In this document: in pieces, positions 8,717-21,600 of the stretch
Position numbering within the stretch: the first letter of the stretch is position 1
Layout: every line of letters starts with the position of its first letter
Source of the DNA: Anthopleura xanthogrammica
Taxonomy: Eukaryota; Cnidaria; Anthozoa; Actiniaria; Actiniidae
Length of the DNA stretch: 64,000 bases
Direction of reading: 5' to 3'
NCBI GenBank assembly: GCA_964019055.1
Contig: OZ025214.1
Coordinates: 7,750,858-7,814,857, forward strand
Notes under the pieces: model-generated
Seen by the model: only the letters and a program-made list of their open reading frames with translations
What the model was told of the DNA's origin: nothing
The model's database searches: none
Position numbers and translations under genes: made by a program

Positions 8717-11375
8717 ATGTCAATGAAGATAGCTCTAGCTCTAATATTTTGCCTTTTGGTTCTCATCCCTGGAGGCCTGGGTTGCGGTGGTGGCAGCAGA
8801 CGTAGACGTCAAGGAGGAAGTGGAGGGTAAGTCAGTTTAAAAATACCCGGCGAATCGTTTGCTAAAGGCTGTTTAAGAAACATTCAGCGTTAATCTTATA
8901 CGTTTATCTGCTGAATATTGAGACAAACAGGAAGTTGCATATATAAAAGAAAACAGGGAAAGAGAACTGCCTTCGCCTAGGTCGTCAACTCATGCTTCTC
9001 CCGGCTTGCAACTAACCCGGCAGCTATATATACTTATTCTAAACATCGTTGTCCCGGGCGAAAGTAATAAGCAAGAAGCCTTGGCAACGAAAAAAAATTC
9101 CGAACGATTGACTTATTGATTTATTCAAACCAGACTTATTTCTAGTTTCTATTAAAACAAATTATAGTCATGGACATTTTCACGTGCGTATTTACATGTC
9201 ACACTTTTAAAAATCTTACTGCAGTGAGGACACACTAACCGGGACCACTAGACCGAGATTGAACTGATAACCGTATTAGCCAATCAGATCGTCACGTTCT
9301 CACGGCCATTTCGCATTAATTAGGTAAACACGGACAGCAGAACACAAAACCGCATCGAAAATGACTGTAATATTTCTAGATCTGTCGAAAACGCAGTTGT
9401 GAAAGGTCTACTTATCCCAAGTTGACATAGGAAATATTTTCTGTCCTCCTATCTTTGAAGAATCCCTAATTTCAAACGATAATATAGTAAATTCTAGACC
9501 AAAGCTTTGTACAAATACCAGTTTCGAATTCTTAAAGCTGATTGGCCCAGACAGTTTTTGTTGGAATGTCATTGTTTTTAGGTGTTATCTGATTGGTTAG
9601 TTTTCTTCAAGTGGTCCCGGTTAGTGTGTCCGCACTGTAAAACATATAGTTATAGTATGCAATAATCTATTTTTCTTTGATTCCTATAGGATAACTGTGC
9701 CATCTTGCTGTCCAGAAAGCAAGAGTCCATCTAGAGGACCAAGTGCAAACACAGGTGCTGCAGTTTGTTACTTTTACCGGTCTTCATTAAGATTGAAATG
9801 TATCAAGTAAGTGTTTTTAGATTAGTAATATAGTATATTTAATTATAGTAATATGCCATATACCTTCAAAACAATGAAATATTTACGTCTTTTTTGCGAA
9901 AATAGTTAACTCTTATTTTTATTTTTTATTTCTATATGACAACCTATAGAACGGTTCTTGCAATTAGGTGTATACAAACATAGTACTTGTAAGATAAAAA
10001 AAATTCTAAGAAAAAAAGAAATAGAACTAAAATCAAATTGATTAATTATATTGTCTTGAATATAGTTTGCGAAAGATCTAGTTGCGAAAACTTTACAGAG
10101 TCTTAAGGTCAGCCAACTATGAACGTATTTGCCAACGATTCCCATGAAATACGACTGCTGGGGTCTAAATAGTTAGTTGCACTAATGCATTAAGAGGACA
10201 TCAATGATTTAAGTGACGTCAAACTCGCTTAAGGAGGCTCGAAATAGTTTTCCTTGAATGAGCGCGCGCGCTTTTAAATGACGTAGCACTGAATCATTTG
10301 AAATGGTATAGGAAAATTTTGTCCCAAAGTTTTGCCGAAATGCCTCGCAGATTTCCTTTTTAAGTAAAAAAATATATATCAAATGAAATGAACGAAAATT
10401 AGGCAAAATGAACAAATATTTCTGGGTGTAAATTGGCACCTGATTAGATGTACTAAAAAGAATTTTAAATTGAATGCTTCCCAATACTGCTATTTTTGAA
10501 GACAACATACTCATTTGCACAGGCTTAGCCTCGTTTATAATTCATCTATTCAAATACATCATTAAAAGTATTATTATCATTATTCAACTTGCACATTCTT
10601 TACATTACAGTTGGCTGTTGCTAATGAGTTGCTAAAGTCATCTGTAATGTCAAGAATGTGCAATATCAATACAATACCAATGTTTTGAAATCCCACGGAA
10701 TGATGTCGTTGAATAGATGACTTATAAACGAGGCTATACTAAGCCTGTTTAAATGAGTCTGTGGTCTTCAAAAACAGCAGTTTGTATCGAATGCGAAACT
10801 GGTGTATTGATAGATTTGGTTTGCATAATAACATTTACTCGACAGCTTTTTCCTTCATTGTAATAAGTGCCCAACCCTCTCACATTATCTACCAATCCTA
10901 TTTCGCTTGTAATCCGGCAATTTTTGTTAAATTTTTGAATTGTTTAATTTGAGACGCTAACGGTGTTTCGTTTTTGTGTAGGGGCAGCTCAAAGTACACT
11001 TGTACAGCGGTGCGAGCCAGTTCTTCTTCCGAGAATGTCCAGAATGGTCCTACCCCTTACGGAGAGTACCTGATCGGACAATATCGCTCCAGCACCAACT
11101 ATCCAGGACTGGACTGGTACAACCTCTACCCAAAGAAGGAAGACAATACTGGTTACTATGGTTACTACGAGTCTACCCATAAGGGACGTTCTACTATGGG
11201 TCTTCACCCCGGCCTTGTCTCTCATGGTTGCGTGACAGTTAAAGCTAACAACTGTAATAGCTACAGCTGCTACAACAGCAACTCGTGCTGGAGGCAGATC
11301 AAGAGTATTGTAAACAGTGGCAACATGTACTACCGAGGGTCATCTTACTCTGGTATTCTTTATGTTGTCCCTTAG
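8717..11375 (+). CDS. Secreted DUF2778/Tlde1-like L,D-transpeptidase-fold protein
   Basis: Three coding exons, 8717-8826, 9690-9806 and 10982-11375 (stop TAG), give 206 residues with matching phases and canonical GT-AG sites. Residues 1-22 are a signal peptide (KIALALIFCLLVLIPGG core), followed by a Gly/Arg stretch with RRRR near 28-31, a possible processing site. Exon 2 is Cys-rich (SCCPES). Exon 3 has the diagnostic layout: GPTPYGEY at 98-105, a WYNLYP core, GLHPG with His151, then S156-H157-G158-C159 and a C-terminal beta region ending SGILYVVP. GP.P.G.Y followed by H....SxGC is characteristic of DUF2778/Tlde1 and related L,D-transpeptidase-like domains, which use Cys and His on peptidoglycan. 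Extra cysteines suit an extracellular protein. Inference: a metazoan gene of bacterial origin aimed at bacterial walls. It could instead be a structural protein with a similar loop. Confidence 0.72.
9222..9637. mobile_element. MITE in intron 1 of the transpeptidase-like gene
   Basis: The ends CAGTGAGGACACACTAACC and GGTTAGTGTGTCCGCACTG form an inverted repeat of about 26 bp with one mismatch. It encloses 416 bp with no coding potential. Confidence 0.8.
10475..10796. repeat. Large imperfect fold-back in intron 2 of the transpeptidase-like gene
   Basis: The arms pair over a long stretch. GCTTAGCCTCGTTTATAA (left) pairs with TTATAAACGAGGCTATACT (right). Outside that, ACTCATTT pairs with AAATGAGT and TTTTTGAAGAC with GGTCTTCAAAAA. 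An inner pair, TTGCACATTCTT with AAGAATGTGCAA, gives a stem-in-stem shape. It ends about 185 bp before the catalytic exon. Non-coding. Confidence 0.75.
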
Positions 11376-11503
11376 AGTTAATGCTCAATAATGTGGTTTA
11401 AATTTTCAAATGAAAAAAATTGTTCTGCTTTAACAAGGCTTTATTTGTTTATCCATTTACATAAGCTAGATAGTAGACAGAGTTAAGAAGGGATACTTAT
11501 TAA

Positions 11504-11905
11504 GGTAATTCCGTAGTTTTGTATTGCGCACGCGCTACTGCGCACGATTTTAGCCAGCGCGAGCTCGCGCACATTAGCTATTACTACGATTTCAAGATGG
11601 CGGCCGGCTGATGAAAACGGTTCGATAAAAATACGCAAGATAAAGAAAGCCACCAAAAACAACCAGGAAGTCATCAAACGAAGATCAGTTATCAGACCTT
11701 GGTATGAGAGTTTTGTAGGAATTTAGTAAGAGATCACAGCCTTTTCGATATTATTTTGTGTAAACTCTCCCTAGTCCCCTCTCGGGTCATAAGGCAGTGT
11801 AAAACACTTGGTGCATAACTTACGGCACGGACCTTAAACTCGGTTAATAAGAGCTATGAAGTTTTATTAAAATTCTATGTCCGGATTTATTACTGCGGAA
11901 TTACC
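11504..11905. mobile_element. TTAA-flanked piggyBac-like MITE
   Basis: TTAA flanks both sides (11500-11503 and 11906-11909). The termini are GGTAATTCCG and CGGAATTACC, enclosing 402 bp. TTAA duplication is the piggyBac hallmark. No transposase is encoded. It lies about 130 bp after the stop of the transpeptidase-like gene. Confidence 0.82.
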
Positions 11906-11909
11906 TTAA

Positions 11910-12419
11910 ATATATGTATACTATACCACATCCCGCGGGAACACATTTAAGTAGAACTGAAAACATTTTGTATAAGCTGAGTTATAAATGGGTTGTACTA
12001 AGTAAAGCGGATTTATGTAAGACGTCATAGATATTAACTAATAAACTCGGGGTATTTTTAATTCTTGAGTTCTCTGATTTATAAAATATTTGAAATATTT
12101 GAACGCGTGCGCTTATTCGCCGAATTTATCATATCAGAGGACAAAATCATTCAAAACGTATTTTCTAAAAGAAATATAAAACGTTTGCTTATGGCTTTGT
12201 ACTGTGATGTAAAAACACTCTTGGAGCTCTGGAGCACTTGAAAAGCTAGAAAAACAGTCGCCTATGTCTCGTATTCCTAAGCATGTTTCTCTCGTCCTCT
12301 ACAAGTCCTACAAGGTATTTATATTGAAAAAAATTGTTATTTCAATATCACACATCAAAAGCTTTATATTAGACACTAATCTGCCCGAGTAATATTGATG
12401 TGATCTTTATTTCACATGT
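11910..12419. other. Intergenic region between convergent genes
   Basis: AT-rich single-copy DNA between the 3' end of the transpeptidase-like gene (+) and the 3' end of the first VWDE-like gene (-). No gene, RNA or element boundary is recognisable. Confidence 0.5.
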
Positions 12420-12499
12420 AGTACGTATGTCTAGTGAGATCAAACCACGTTGGTTCGTTCGATGAAATTAAACCACAGTTACCAAGTTTGTAAAATATT

Positions 12500-12505
12500 T
12501 TTATT
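12500..12505 (-). terminator. Poly(A) signal AATAAA, VWDE-like copy 1
   Basis: TTTATT on + reads AATAAA on -, 113 bp past the stop codon. It occupies the same place as 29167-29172 and 47288-47293 in the other copies, which supports its use. Confidence 0.65.
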
Positions 12506-12617
12506 TCGGGAATAAAACTGAAGTAGTTTGGGTATAATTATAGTAGGTGCCATAACCTTGCAAAGATTGTAAGTTGCTTGTTGGTCAGAGAATCTTCCTC
12601 TTTTACCCTTCAACTTC

Positions 12618-15600
12618 TTAAGAACCTACAACAAAATAATATGCTGAATTACTACCTCAATACCGATCCGTTATACTTTCCATTATACTCGATCGGTATT
12701 CTAGGATAGGAATATCTCTTTATAAATTTCCTCTCCCTCAATCCCACCACCATGATTCTTTGTGATCTTCGAATTTTTGACTCTTAAAGCTACAATCCGG
12801 CTATGAGTTATAATTTATAAAACGAATACCCGAAAAAGCTAAATATCATACTTTCCTTCTTTTCGGATATTAGAACTTGGGGTATGTTCTTTAGAAGGGA
12901 AGTAACCAAAGTAGAAGGTGTACAATTAGAATTACAATTTAAAACAAGTTTTTAACCCATCCACATTCTTATTCGCTAATTCGTTAGTTTGTTCAAAGTG
13001 TAGTCGACCCCCTCAATAGTGTTTTGGTCAGGGATAATATCACCCATTTATCATAAAGATCTTACAGTGCGAATCGAAAAACCGTGGGCACCTAGAAATA
13101 TTCCAGGAATGTTCTATTGTTCTTTGGCCAATCAGAAATGACTCTCTAACCACAAGATGATGGAAAGATAACAATAACGCTTCTGATAGGTTAAGAAACA
13201 TTCTTGAAATATTTCTAGGTGCCCACGGTTTTTAGATTCGCACTGTAAGCTACTCGTTACTACAGGACTTTTTTTTGAATTGCCAAACTAGCTCATTTGA
13301 AATGTATCGTGGGAATTTTCTACACTTTAATGAACGAAATATAAAAAGCACAGTGACATGTACATGATACAACAGAACGGAGCAACACCAGACAACCTTT
13401 ATTTAATAGTTATTATTCAAACCCAAACATGTTTTGTTACTACAGTTAAAAAAACATACCCCTACGAAGTGTACTGATTTGAGTGAATGAAGATGTCTCC
13501 CCTTTCTGGTGCACGTATCCAATCACCCTGAAGTAGTACATGGTGCCTTCCTCTAGGTTACCAATGACACAGGAAGATCCATAGCACACTTTCTTCTTTT
13601 TCAACTCATTGCTGTGCTTTCCATAATCTACTTGAACTCTGTTGGATAGAGGTGCATGGCTAGGCTTCTGGAACCTGAGAATAATTACTGTCCTACTAAA
13701 GGCTTGACCAGATACTTTGATCGGAAGAGAAGGAGCTGTTGATAATCATAAGAGCGACCCATTGAAAATTATTTATTCCCAAAGAAGCATGAAAATACAG
13801 ATACAGTTTGGTTAAGTCGGTATAACTTACTTTTAACAGTTTTACACGGTTTTCTTTCCCACTCGGGATACTCTCCTTTAAAGGTAAAGGCAGACATCTT
13901 CACACAGTATTCAGTGTAGGACTTTAGCCCAGTAACCATGGCAACATTCAAGTCTTCTTTGTAAGTGGTAAAAACATTCCATTTGTTTTTGGTGTACAGT
14001 TGCCTATAGTAGATTTTGTAGCCTCTGATGGTGCTGTTATGGTGATCCACGGGAATAGGTGACCATGTGATCCTAATGGTATCATATCTGACGGGAGTGA
14101 TGTCTCTTATGATTGGTGCAGCATTAAGGACTGGGGAGTAAAGATGCAAATATAATGTTCATCAAATACATGAGAAACTGGTTTTAAAATGACATCATCC
14201 TGTATTATTCATTTGCTGCTTCATCCTCTCTCCAAGATGGCGGAAAAATATATCAAACTTACCTTTCTCCTCAGCTATCGCAAGTGCCTTCTCACACCGG
14301 TCTCCACTGGTTCCATCTAGACATTTACACTGATACACGCCAGATCCCCTTGGGTGGTAAGGATCGGGTACACATTGCCCACCATTCAGACACGGACATT
14401 GGACTATATGCACTCTCATGTCTGTTCTATCATACGCTCCACACTCGTCAGTCACTTTGATGGTAAACTTCTCATTCGATGTGACCTTCCATCTCAGTAG
14501 ACCAGCAGGACTAAATGTGTAGCCATTAGCTGTAGAACTGAGTAGAGAGTACGTTACAGGACGGTTATCAGGATCTGTTGCTTTCAGTTGTATTACGAGA
14601 TCTTCTCCTTCTAAGGCCTTGTACGTTTGCCTCGAAGTAAACTTTGGTGCTTGATTGTCTATGAGTTTTTGAATGGAATGAAGAACCAGATAAGTTAATG
14701 ACCAAGAGACCCAGCAAATTGTCCCTAACACTAACCTTTTCTCTGTGTCCATGAATTCTGGTTATCTCTGGGCAAACACTGCCGACACCAGTCACCTGGG
14801 TTTGGCTCGTAGGCAGCAAAACAGTGGCCCTTGATCAGACAGGAATTTGCCTGCAATTTGACCAGTCATTATCAGTTATGGTAAAGAAATAAGTCTAGTG
14901 ACTGTTCAAGCAAAAATTAGATAGAGCCTGTGAAAGAAGTTTGTAATAGTGGTGACACATGCGTTATCTTATAACCTAAGCAAAAACACCGCCTGTAGTT
15001 TGGGCGAAATAGTTTACCTTTTCAGACCACATATCATTCTCTAGAGAACAAGATTCTTTGTGATACGTTTGCCAACTTCTATCCATATTCATGTGTATTT
15101 TTAAGGCCAAATATAAATGGTATTCCAAGAAATGACACCTGGTCTGAAAAAATGGAAAAGCTACTAACACGCACTTACTTTCCGTTCACATTTGCCTGAT
15201 TTGCTGCACGTCATACACTTTGAATCATAAGTTACATGTCGTAATTGTTGAGTACTTGCTCTGAAACCGTCATTAGAAACTGAGATCAAAAGTCCCCCAG
15301 CTGGGGTCCCCACGCGTTTATGATCGTCAAGTCTAGTCGGTGGATCGGGTAGGTCGCATTTCACACCAAACAGATCAGTCATTTTTCCCTGTGTTGTTAC
15401 AGGAATTCCTCGAGGGGACCAGGAACCTGGATATACCTACACAACATTCATATGTTAGGCACTATGAAAAACAAAAGTCATTCTATTTCATGGTGTTTCA
15501 AATATTAGTACCTTGAGCTCTTTCACATGACATGTCAGGTTCTTTGAGTTGATGAACTTCTGGCCCAACAGGTTGGTCTTTTTGCATGGACGCTCACGTA

Positions 15601-18600
15601 TATCACAGAGACCGCCATTGTAGATACTATAATATAAATGATATTTGATAAGTACCAAATAATATTATCGTCACACAAAGAAACTTTCTGGGACTCGTAT
15701 CATGCAATGTCTCCATGAAGGCGATAGAAAACAATGTTAACAGTCATACTTACCCCAACAACTCGGGTACTGCCTGCACTTCCATGGAGCAATCCAATGC
15801 AGTAAAGCCTTTGTCACATATGCAGGTTCTGTTCCTACACCTACCATGTCCACTACAGTCTGCAGGACACAAGTCTTCCACTGCTTGTCTTGGAGGTACC
15901 AACTCCCCGCTTGCAGTATGAGTGTAGAGGGAAAGATTTTTCAATGTGGAATCTTCACATATGTATTTCATGGTGTTAAATGCTAAGACTGCAAATGTCT
16001 TGTCTCCAGTTAACTGAAACAATCCAATAATACGTTTGAAAACCATCCCAGGGAACATTGAACTGGTATACAAATCTGATACCAATACGTCATTGAGTAT
16101 ACGGAGACTATGGACTGTATACAGCAAGGCCATAAGTTTCTTACAAATTTTGACAGATGCGTTTCAGTCATAAAGCAAAGACGATTATCACTTTCATCAT
16201 CATCATCATCATCATCATCATGCTCATCATAATTATTAATTAAAGAATTACCGTCAAGTCGTTGACACATTGTATCATGGCATTCTTTATGTTTGTGGTC
16301 GCGATCTCCTTACACACCCCTCCTGCTTTTGATGCCTCGATTTGGCTTCTACAATAAGTGGTTGCTTCATTCTTTGATATGACTTCTCTTGGTGATCTTT
16401 TTGTAAGTATACGGTTCATAGCTTGTAGTACATGTGGATCATCCACAATGTAACTACGATCCACGTGATCAATGATGTCATCACTATACCAGGGAGTGGC
16501 TACAGACCGTTTCATACCGAATTGTGATTGGTCATTGAATTGAGTAGTGAGAACTTCTATCCCAGTAGTGTCGATTCTTGTGAAAATATTGGCGTTGTCA
16601 TCGCACTTAGAGTCCTGTTGGTCCTCTTCGCCTTCGACGGCACAATAGCAAGATCTTCCTTGCTCTGGTTCTTCTTCTTCTTGTTCAGGCAGGATATTAA
16701 AAAAGCTTTTGCCATCTGGAATACTGTCATTAATGATCAAAACAAGAATAAAAGGCATAAAATTGGCAGGAAATCGAAAATAAAACATTGCCGAAATCAT
16801 TGACCATATGCGTGTTGATTCCCATAGTAGATTTTGTTGCCTTATAACAATGTTATAATATTGCTGCTGTTAAACCTCCCTGTTGGAAAACGTGCAAGAA
16901 GTAAAATAATATCTGACAACAGAACTAACATGCATCCTCAAATCGATATCATCATTCACAGAATACTCTCTTTATTACATCTAATTTTATTCTGTGATAG
17001 CTAACTGCTTACCGCCAGCTGCTTGCAAATTCCTTCTCCTCCTCCTTCTCACTCGCATAACGCTTCCCATCACCTCCTTTATCAAAGTCATCTCCTGGGT
17101 CACCATTAAAGTTCCCACAAAGCCCTGAAACTTTTCCCTTGTCAGTGGCTGGTGCATTAATACGAACGTCTAATGACTTGCCAGAACGCAACACTGAAAT
17201 CCTGGTACCCGACGACAATATGACCTGCCGACCAAAAATGAAAACAAGAATTGTCTTCAGTCAATAACTGTTAGGTTTTAATAAGAATATGGATGATACA
17301 TACCTCCTGCTCCATAGTTGCGCCAGCGATTTGCTTAGTGATCTGTATTCCTTTTGATAGACTTCCAGGACTTTTTTTGAAAGTCCTTAGTATTGTAGGT
17401 ACTGAATCTTGCATTTTGTTACACATAGATATCATTATGACATCTTTTCCCTCTCGTATTGCTGCACCGCATACACAAGTCATTTGGTCAACACATATCC
17501 AAAGACGTACGTGAACCTGTGCCCATACAATAAGTAAAGAATTATTGAACTACTTATTAGTTGGTCAGTTGGTCAGTTGGTCAGTTGGTCAGTTGGTCAG
17601 TTGGTCAGTTGGTCAGTTGGTCAGTTGGTCAGTTGGTCAGTTGGTCAGTTGGTCAGTTGGTCAGTTGGTCAGTTGGTCAGTTGGTCAGTTGGTCAGTTGG
17701 TCAGTTGGTCAGTTGGTCAGTTGGTCAGTTGGTCAGTTGGTCAGTTGGTCAGTTGGTCAGTTGGTCAGTTGGTCAGTTGGTCAGTTGGTCAGTTGGTCAG
17801 TTGGTCAGTTGGTCAGTTGGTCAGTTGGTCAGTTGGTCAGTTGGTCAGTTGGTCAGTTGGTCAGTTGGTCAGTTGGTCAGTTGGTCAGTTGGTCAGTTGG
17901 TCAGTTGGTCAGTTGGTCAGTTGGTCAGTTGGTCAGTTGGTCAGTTGGTCAGTTGGTCAGTTGGTCAGTTGGTCAGTTGGTCAGTTGGTCAGTTGGTCAG
18001 TTGGTCAGTTGGTCAGTTGGTCAGTTGGTCAGTTGGTCAGTTGGTCAGTTGGTCAGTTGGTCAGTTGGTCAGTTGGTCAGTTGGTCAGTTGGTCAGTTGG
18101 TCAGTTGGTCAGTTGGTCAGTTGGTCAGTTGGTCAGTTGGTCAGTTGGTCAGTTGGTCAGTTGGTCAGTTGGTCAGTTGGTCAGTTGGTCAGTTGGTCAG
18201 TTGGTCAGTTGGTCAGTTGGTCAGTTGGTCAGTTGGTCAGTTGGTCAGTTGGTCAGTTGGTCAGTTGGTCAGTTGGTCAGTTGGTCAGTTGGTCAGTTGG
18301 TCAGTTGGTCAGTTGGTCAGTTGGTCAGTTGGTCAGTTGGTCAGTTGGTCAGTTGGTCAGTTGGTCAGTTGGTCAGTTGGTCAGTTGGTCAGTTGGTCAG
18401 TTGGTCAGTTGGTCAGTTGGTCAGTTGGTCAGTTGGTCAGTTGGTCAGTTGGTCAGTTGGTCAGTTGGTCAGTTGGTCAGTTGGTCAGTTGGTCAGTTGG
18501 TCAGTTGGTCAGTTGGTCAGTTGGTCAGTTGGTCAGTTGGTCAGTTGGTCAGTTGGTCAGTTGGTCAGTTGGTCAGTTGGTCAGTTGGTCAGTTGGTCAG

Positions 18601-21600
18601 TTGGTCAGTTGGTCAGTTGGTCAGTTGGTCAGTTGGTCAGTTGGTCAGTTGGTCAGTTGGTCAGTTGGTCAGTTGGTCAGTTGGTCAGTTGGTCAGTTGG
18701 TCAGTTGGTCAGTTGGTCAGTTGGTCAGTTGGTCAGTTGGTCAGTTGGTCAGTTGGTCAGTTATGAAACCTACCGGGATAGTTTTGACCTAATTACGTAT
18801 ACCTATCCTTTCTACTTACCTATATTGTACTTACTTACCAATACCTTAAACAAACCTTGCTGGATATTTTTGATCTTATTACCTATACCTATATATCTAC
18901 TTGCCTATTGTAGTTATTTTTCTAAGATACCTAAATTAAAAGTACCTGGATTCTTTTGGCTTCGTTGCTGTACATAACATAATCACCCAGTTCATTGTAG
19001 AACAGTTTTCTAGAAAATAATTGATAAGGATTTCAAAATATTAAAAAAATAATTTCTAAAATATCTTGATATCCTCCAAAACGACATATAAATTCTCTGA
19101 AAGCTAAATGGCAAAAAATTGATAAGAAAAGCGAGGTATTTTGACAAAAATGCCAACAACAAGCTTACCTGTTGTCAAACGTGAATAGATTTGGGTCAGT
19201 AGTGGTAACGCACACCTTTGTGTCCGTGTTATCCACTGTAACCTACAAGCACATCAATAAACACAATAGTTTATTTAAGCCCAGACAAATCCAGAGTCCT
19301 TGACGGAAACCGTGTGAACGAGGTTACGCACTATTTATAAGAAGTTCTAACCAATGCATAACTACAGGAATAGCCTTTGATAGCTGTGTCCTAATGCGGG
19401 ATATTTGGCATGCATACTATCTCTTGCTAAATTTAGATTTGATCTGTAAGTCAGCCGTTCTGTCTTGGACTATAGCTGACTATAGACCAGAGGTTTCATA
19501 GTATTGATAGAAATTGGATGGTAACCAGAATTGGTGAAGAAATGAAGCTGTTCATGTGACTCTAGCTTGAGAGAGAAATCAGAAATCCCTTCTGGATGCC
19601 ACAAACTCAAGTTACCTTCACAGATGGCATTCGATAGTTATCCAAATCCAACCAACTCGTTCCAGTACCCTGTGGTTTAAAATGAAATGAGTAGCTTTCT
19701 CTTTGATCCTGTTGGTTGTCACATATTCCTCGAATAGTTATTGTTTTGCCATAGGTGATGTCTTGTGTCTTCAGTTCCACGTGGCACTTGTCGACTGCAG
19801 CTTGTCGTCTTTGTGCTTTGTACTCTTGGGGTATCAACACGGACACCAGTATTCTGTCAGCGTCTGGTGTGTCCATGATGGGAGCTATGGGAACAGTTGG
19901 TCTTAAGGTAACCGTTAATTTCTCTCCTATGTTGCATTCCTTGACGATGACATGGCGAGGGAAAACCTGGAAAATCACAAAATTATTTCAGCACTAGACC
20001 GTTTCAGAATGATCTAGGATAGGAATACAAAAAGGTATCAAAATCAAACGCAGAAGTAGCATTTCTTTTATATTATCCGGTTAATCTTGCAATGTAGCTA
20101 ATTTTACGGGAAAGGGTTTATGAAAGTTATTATCTAAATAATCTCTATTTCTTAGATTTATCATAATGCAGAATCGTTCTCGCGTTTGAAATTTCGAAAA
20201 TAGCTTCAAGCTGAGAGTGAGCAGGCTTCTGGTTAAACATTCAATTGAGGTGGTATAAAAGACACAACTCTATTAAATATTTTGAATTTCGAATTATTTG
20301 TACAATGCAATGTCAATGGTTTCATCAGCCGGTTATTTCATCATCATTTAATATCTCTTACGCTTACAGAGAAAAGATACCGAGGAAAGGGTTTGGCCAA
20401 GGTGCAGGGGATGCTTGGCACCAGCAGCGTACCCCTGACGCGAGGGGGAATAGACTGAGCGTGGTACTTGGTATTCGCCTCATTATACTTGGACATAAAT
20501 GAAATACAGAGAAATATGTAGCTACAGAAATATGTAGGACACTATTGTCTCTAATGTTCGTGTAACGAGAAAGAAAATGGAAAATTAAGTCAAATGCTGA
20601 CTTAGCAAGTGCAGTGGTGCATGAAGTATACTTACGTCAATCCAATTGGTCAGATCAACTATATTATTTTTACAAACTTACTTCAGTAAAACATGGCGTC
20701 TGTACGTTTGTAGTTTCTCATTACCTGGATTCCAACATAGTATTGATTGCTATCCTTCCCAGTCGGTGTCCATTTGTTGGTCTTCTTTTTTGCGTTCTTC
20801 ATAAAAAGTCTACACCAGACCTGCGGTGCATGTGAAAGATAGTGAATACTTGGAATCAAAACATACAGTGTAGAACATCCCCTTTGTCTTTGAACTTACT
20901 TGCAATAATTACTTTCGAGACACTACTTGCATCATTTCGCATGAAAACTTTGAAACCGTGAATTGTAATTATGTGAGTGAAGTAATTAATGAATACAAAA
21001 ATAGATAGATTGATTGATAAATAAAGGAAGGAAGGAAGGAAGGAAGGAAGGAAGGGACAGATAAACCATTTGCACTAACAGGTCTCATCCCTTCTCCCCT
21101 CTCCTCCTCGTAAACAAGCAGTTGTTAGCTGACTTTGTTTCAAAAAAAGAGAGACTGCATTAAATATAAAAACGAATATTTTAACATGGATTAGATTGGG
21201 AAAACCCGCTGGCTGCCAGCAGGGGCAAATCGACTGACCGTATCTCCCAGTGCAAAGTGGTCAGGAAGCCGAATCGAACTTTCTCTTCGAATACAATCTT
21301 GAGTATCTCGAATACACCAGCTGTCCTTCTTCACAGCAATTTTTGATCTTCTTCCATTATACCATTCCACCAGGTACGAGACGTCTTTCATCTCAGGAAA
21401 TTTAAACCTGCATAACATTTCTAGCTGTGTGGCCGAGCCATTGCGATATGAGACGATTGGTGTTGGAACAAGGTTGATGGGAAAATCTACAATTAACGGT
21501 GAAAACTATTGAATTAAGTGTACTACAAATTGTGGATTGAAATTTTGGATTCGCATTACAATATGCCAATCGTCTCCATCGCAGTTTTCTTTTCCTTTTG

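Noticed and set aside
15715..15921. Plus-strand 68-residue frame repeated identically in all three copies (also 32714-32920, 50807-51013)
   Set aside because: It is antisense to the conserved EGF-bearing exon and is conserved only because that exon is.
16528..16803. Plus-strand frame of about 90 residues opposite exon 12, present in all copies
   Set aside because: Shadow of the conserved minus-strand coding exon; hydrophobic appearance is incidental.
17545..18977. Three long + strand frames of 400-466 residues made of SWSVGQLV repeats (also 34561-35049)
   Set aside because: They come from a stop-free octamer array read in all three frames inside an intron of the opposite-strand gene, with no start context or domain.
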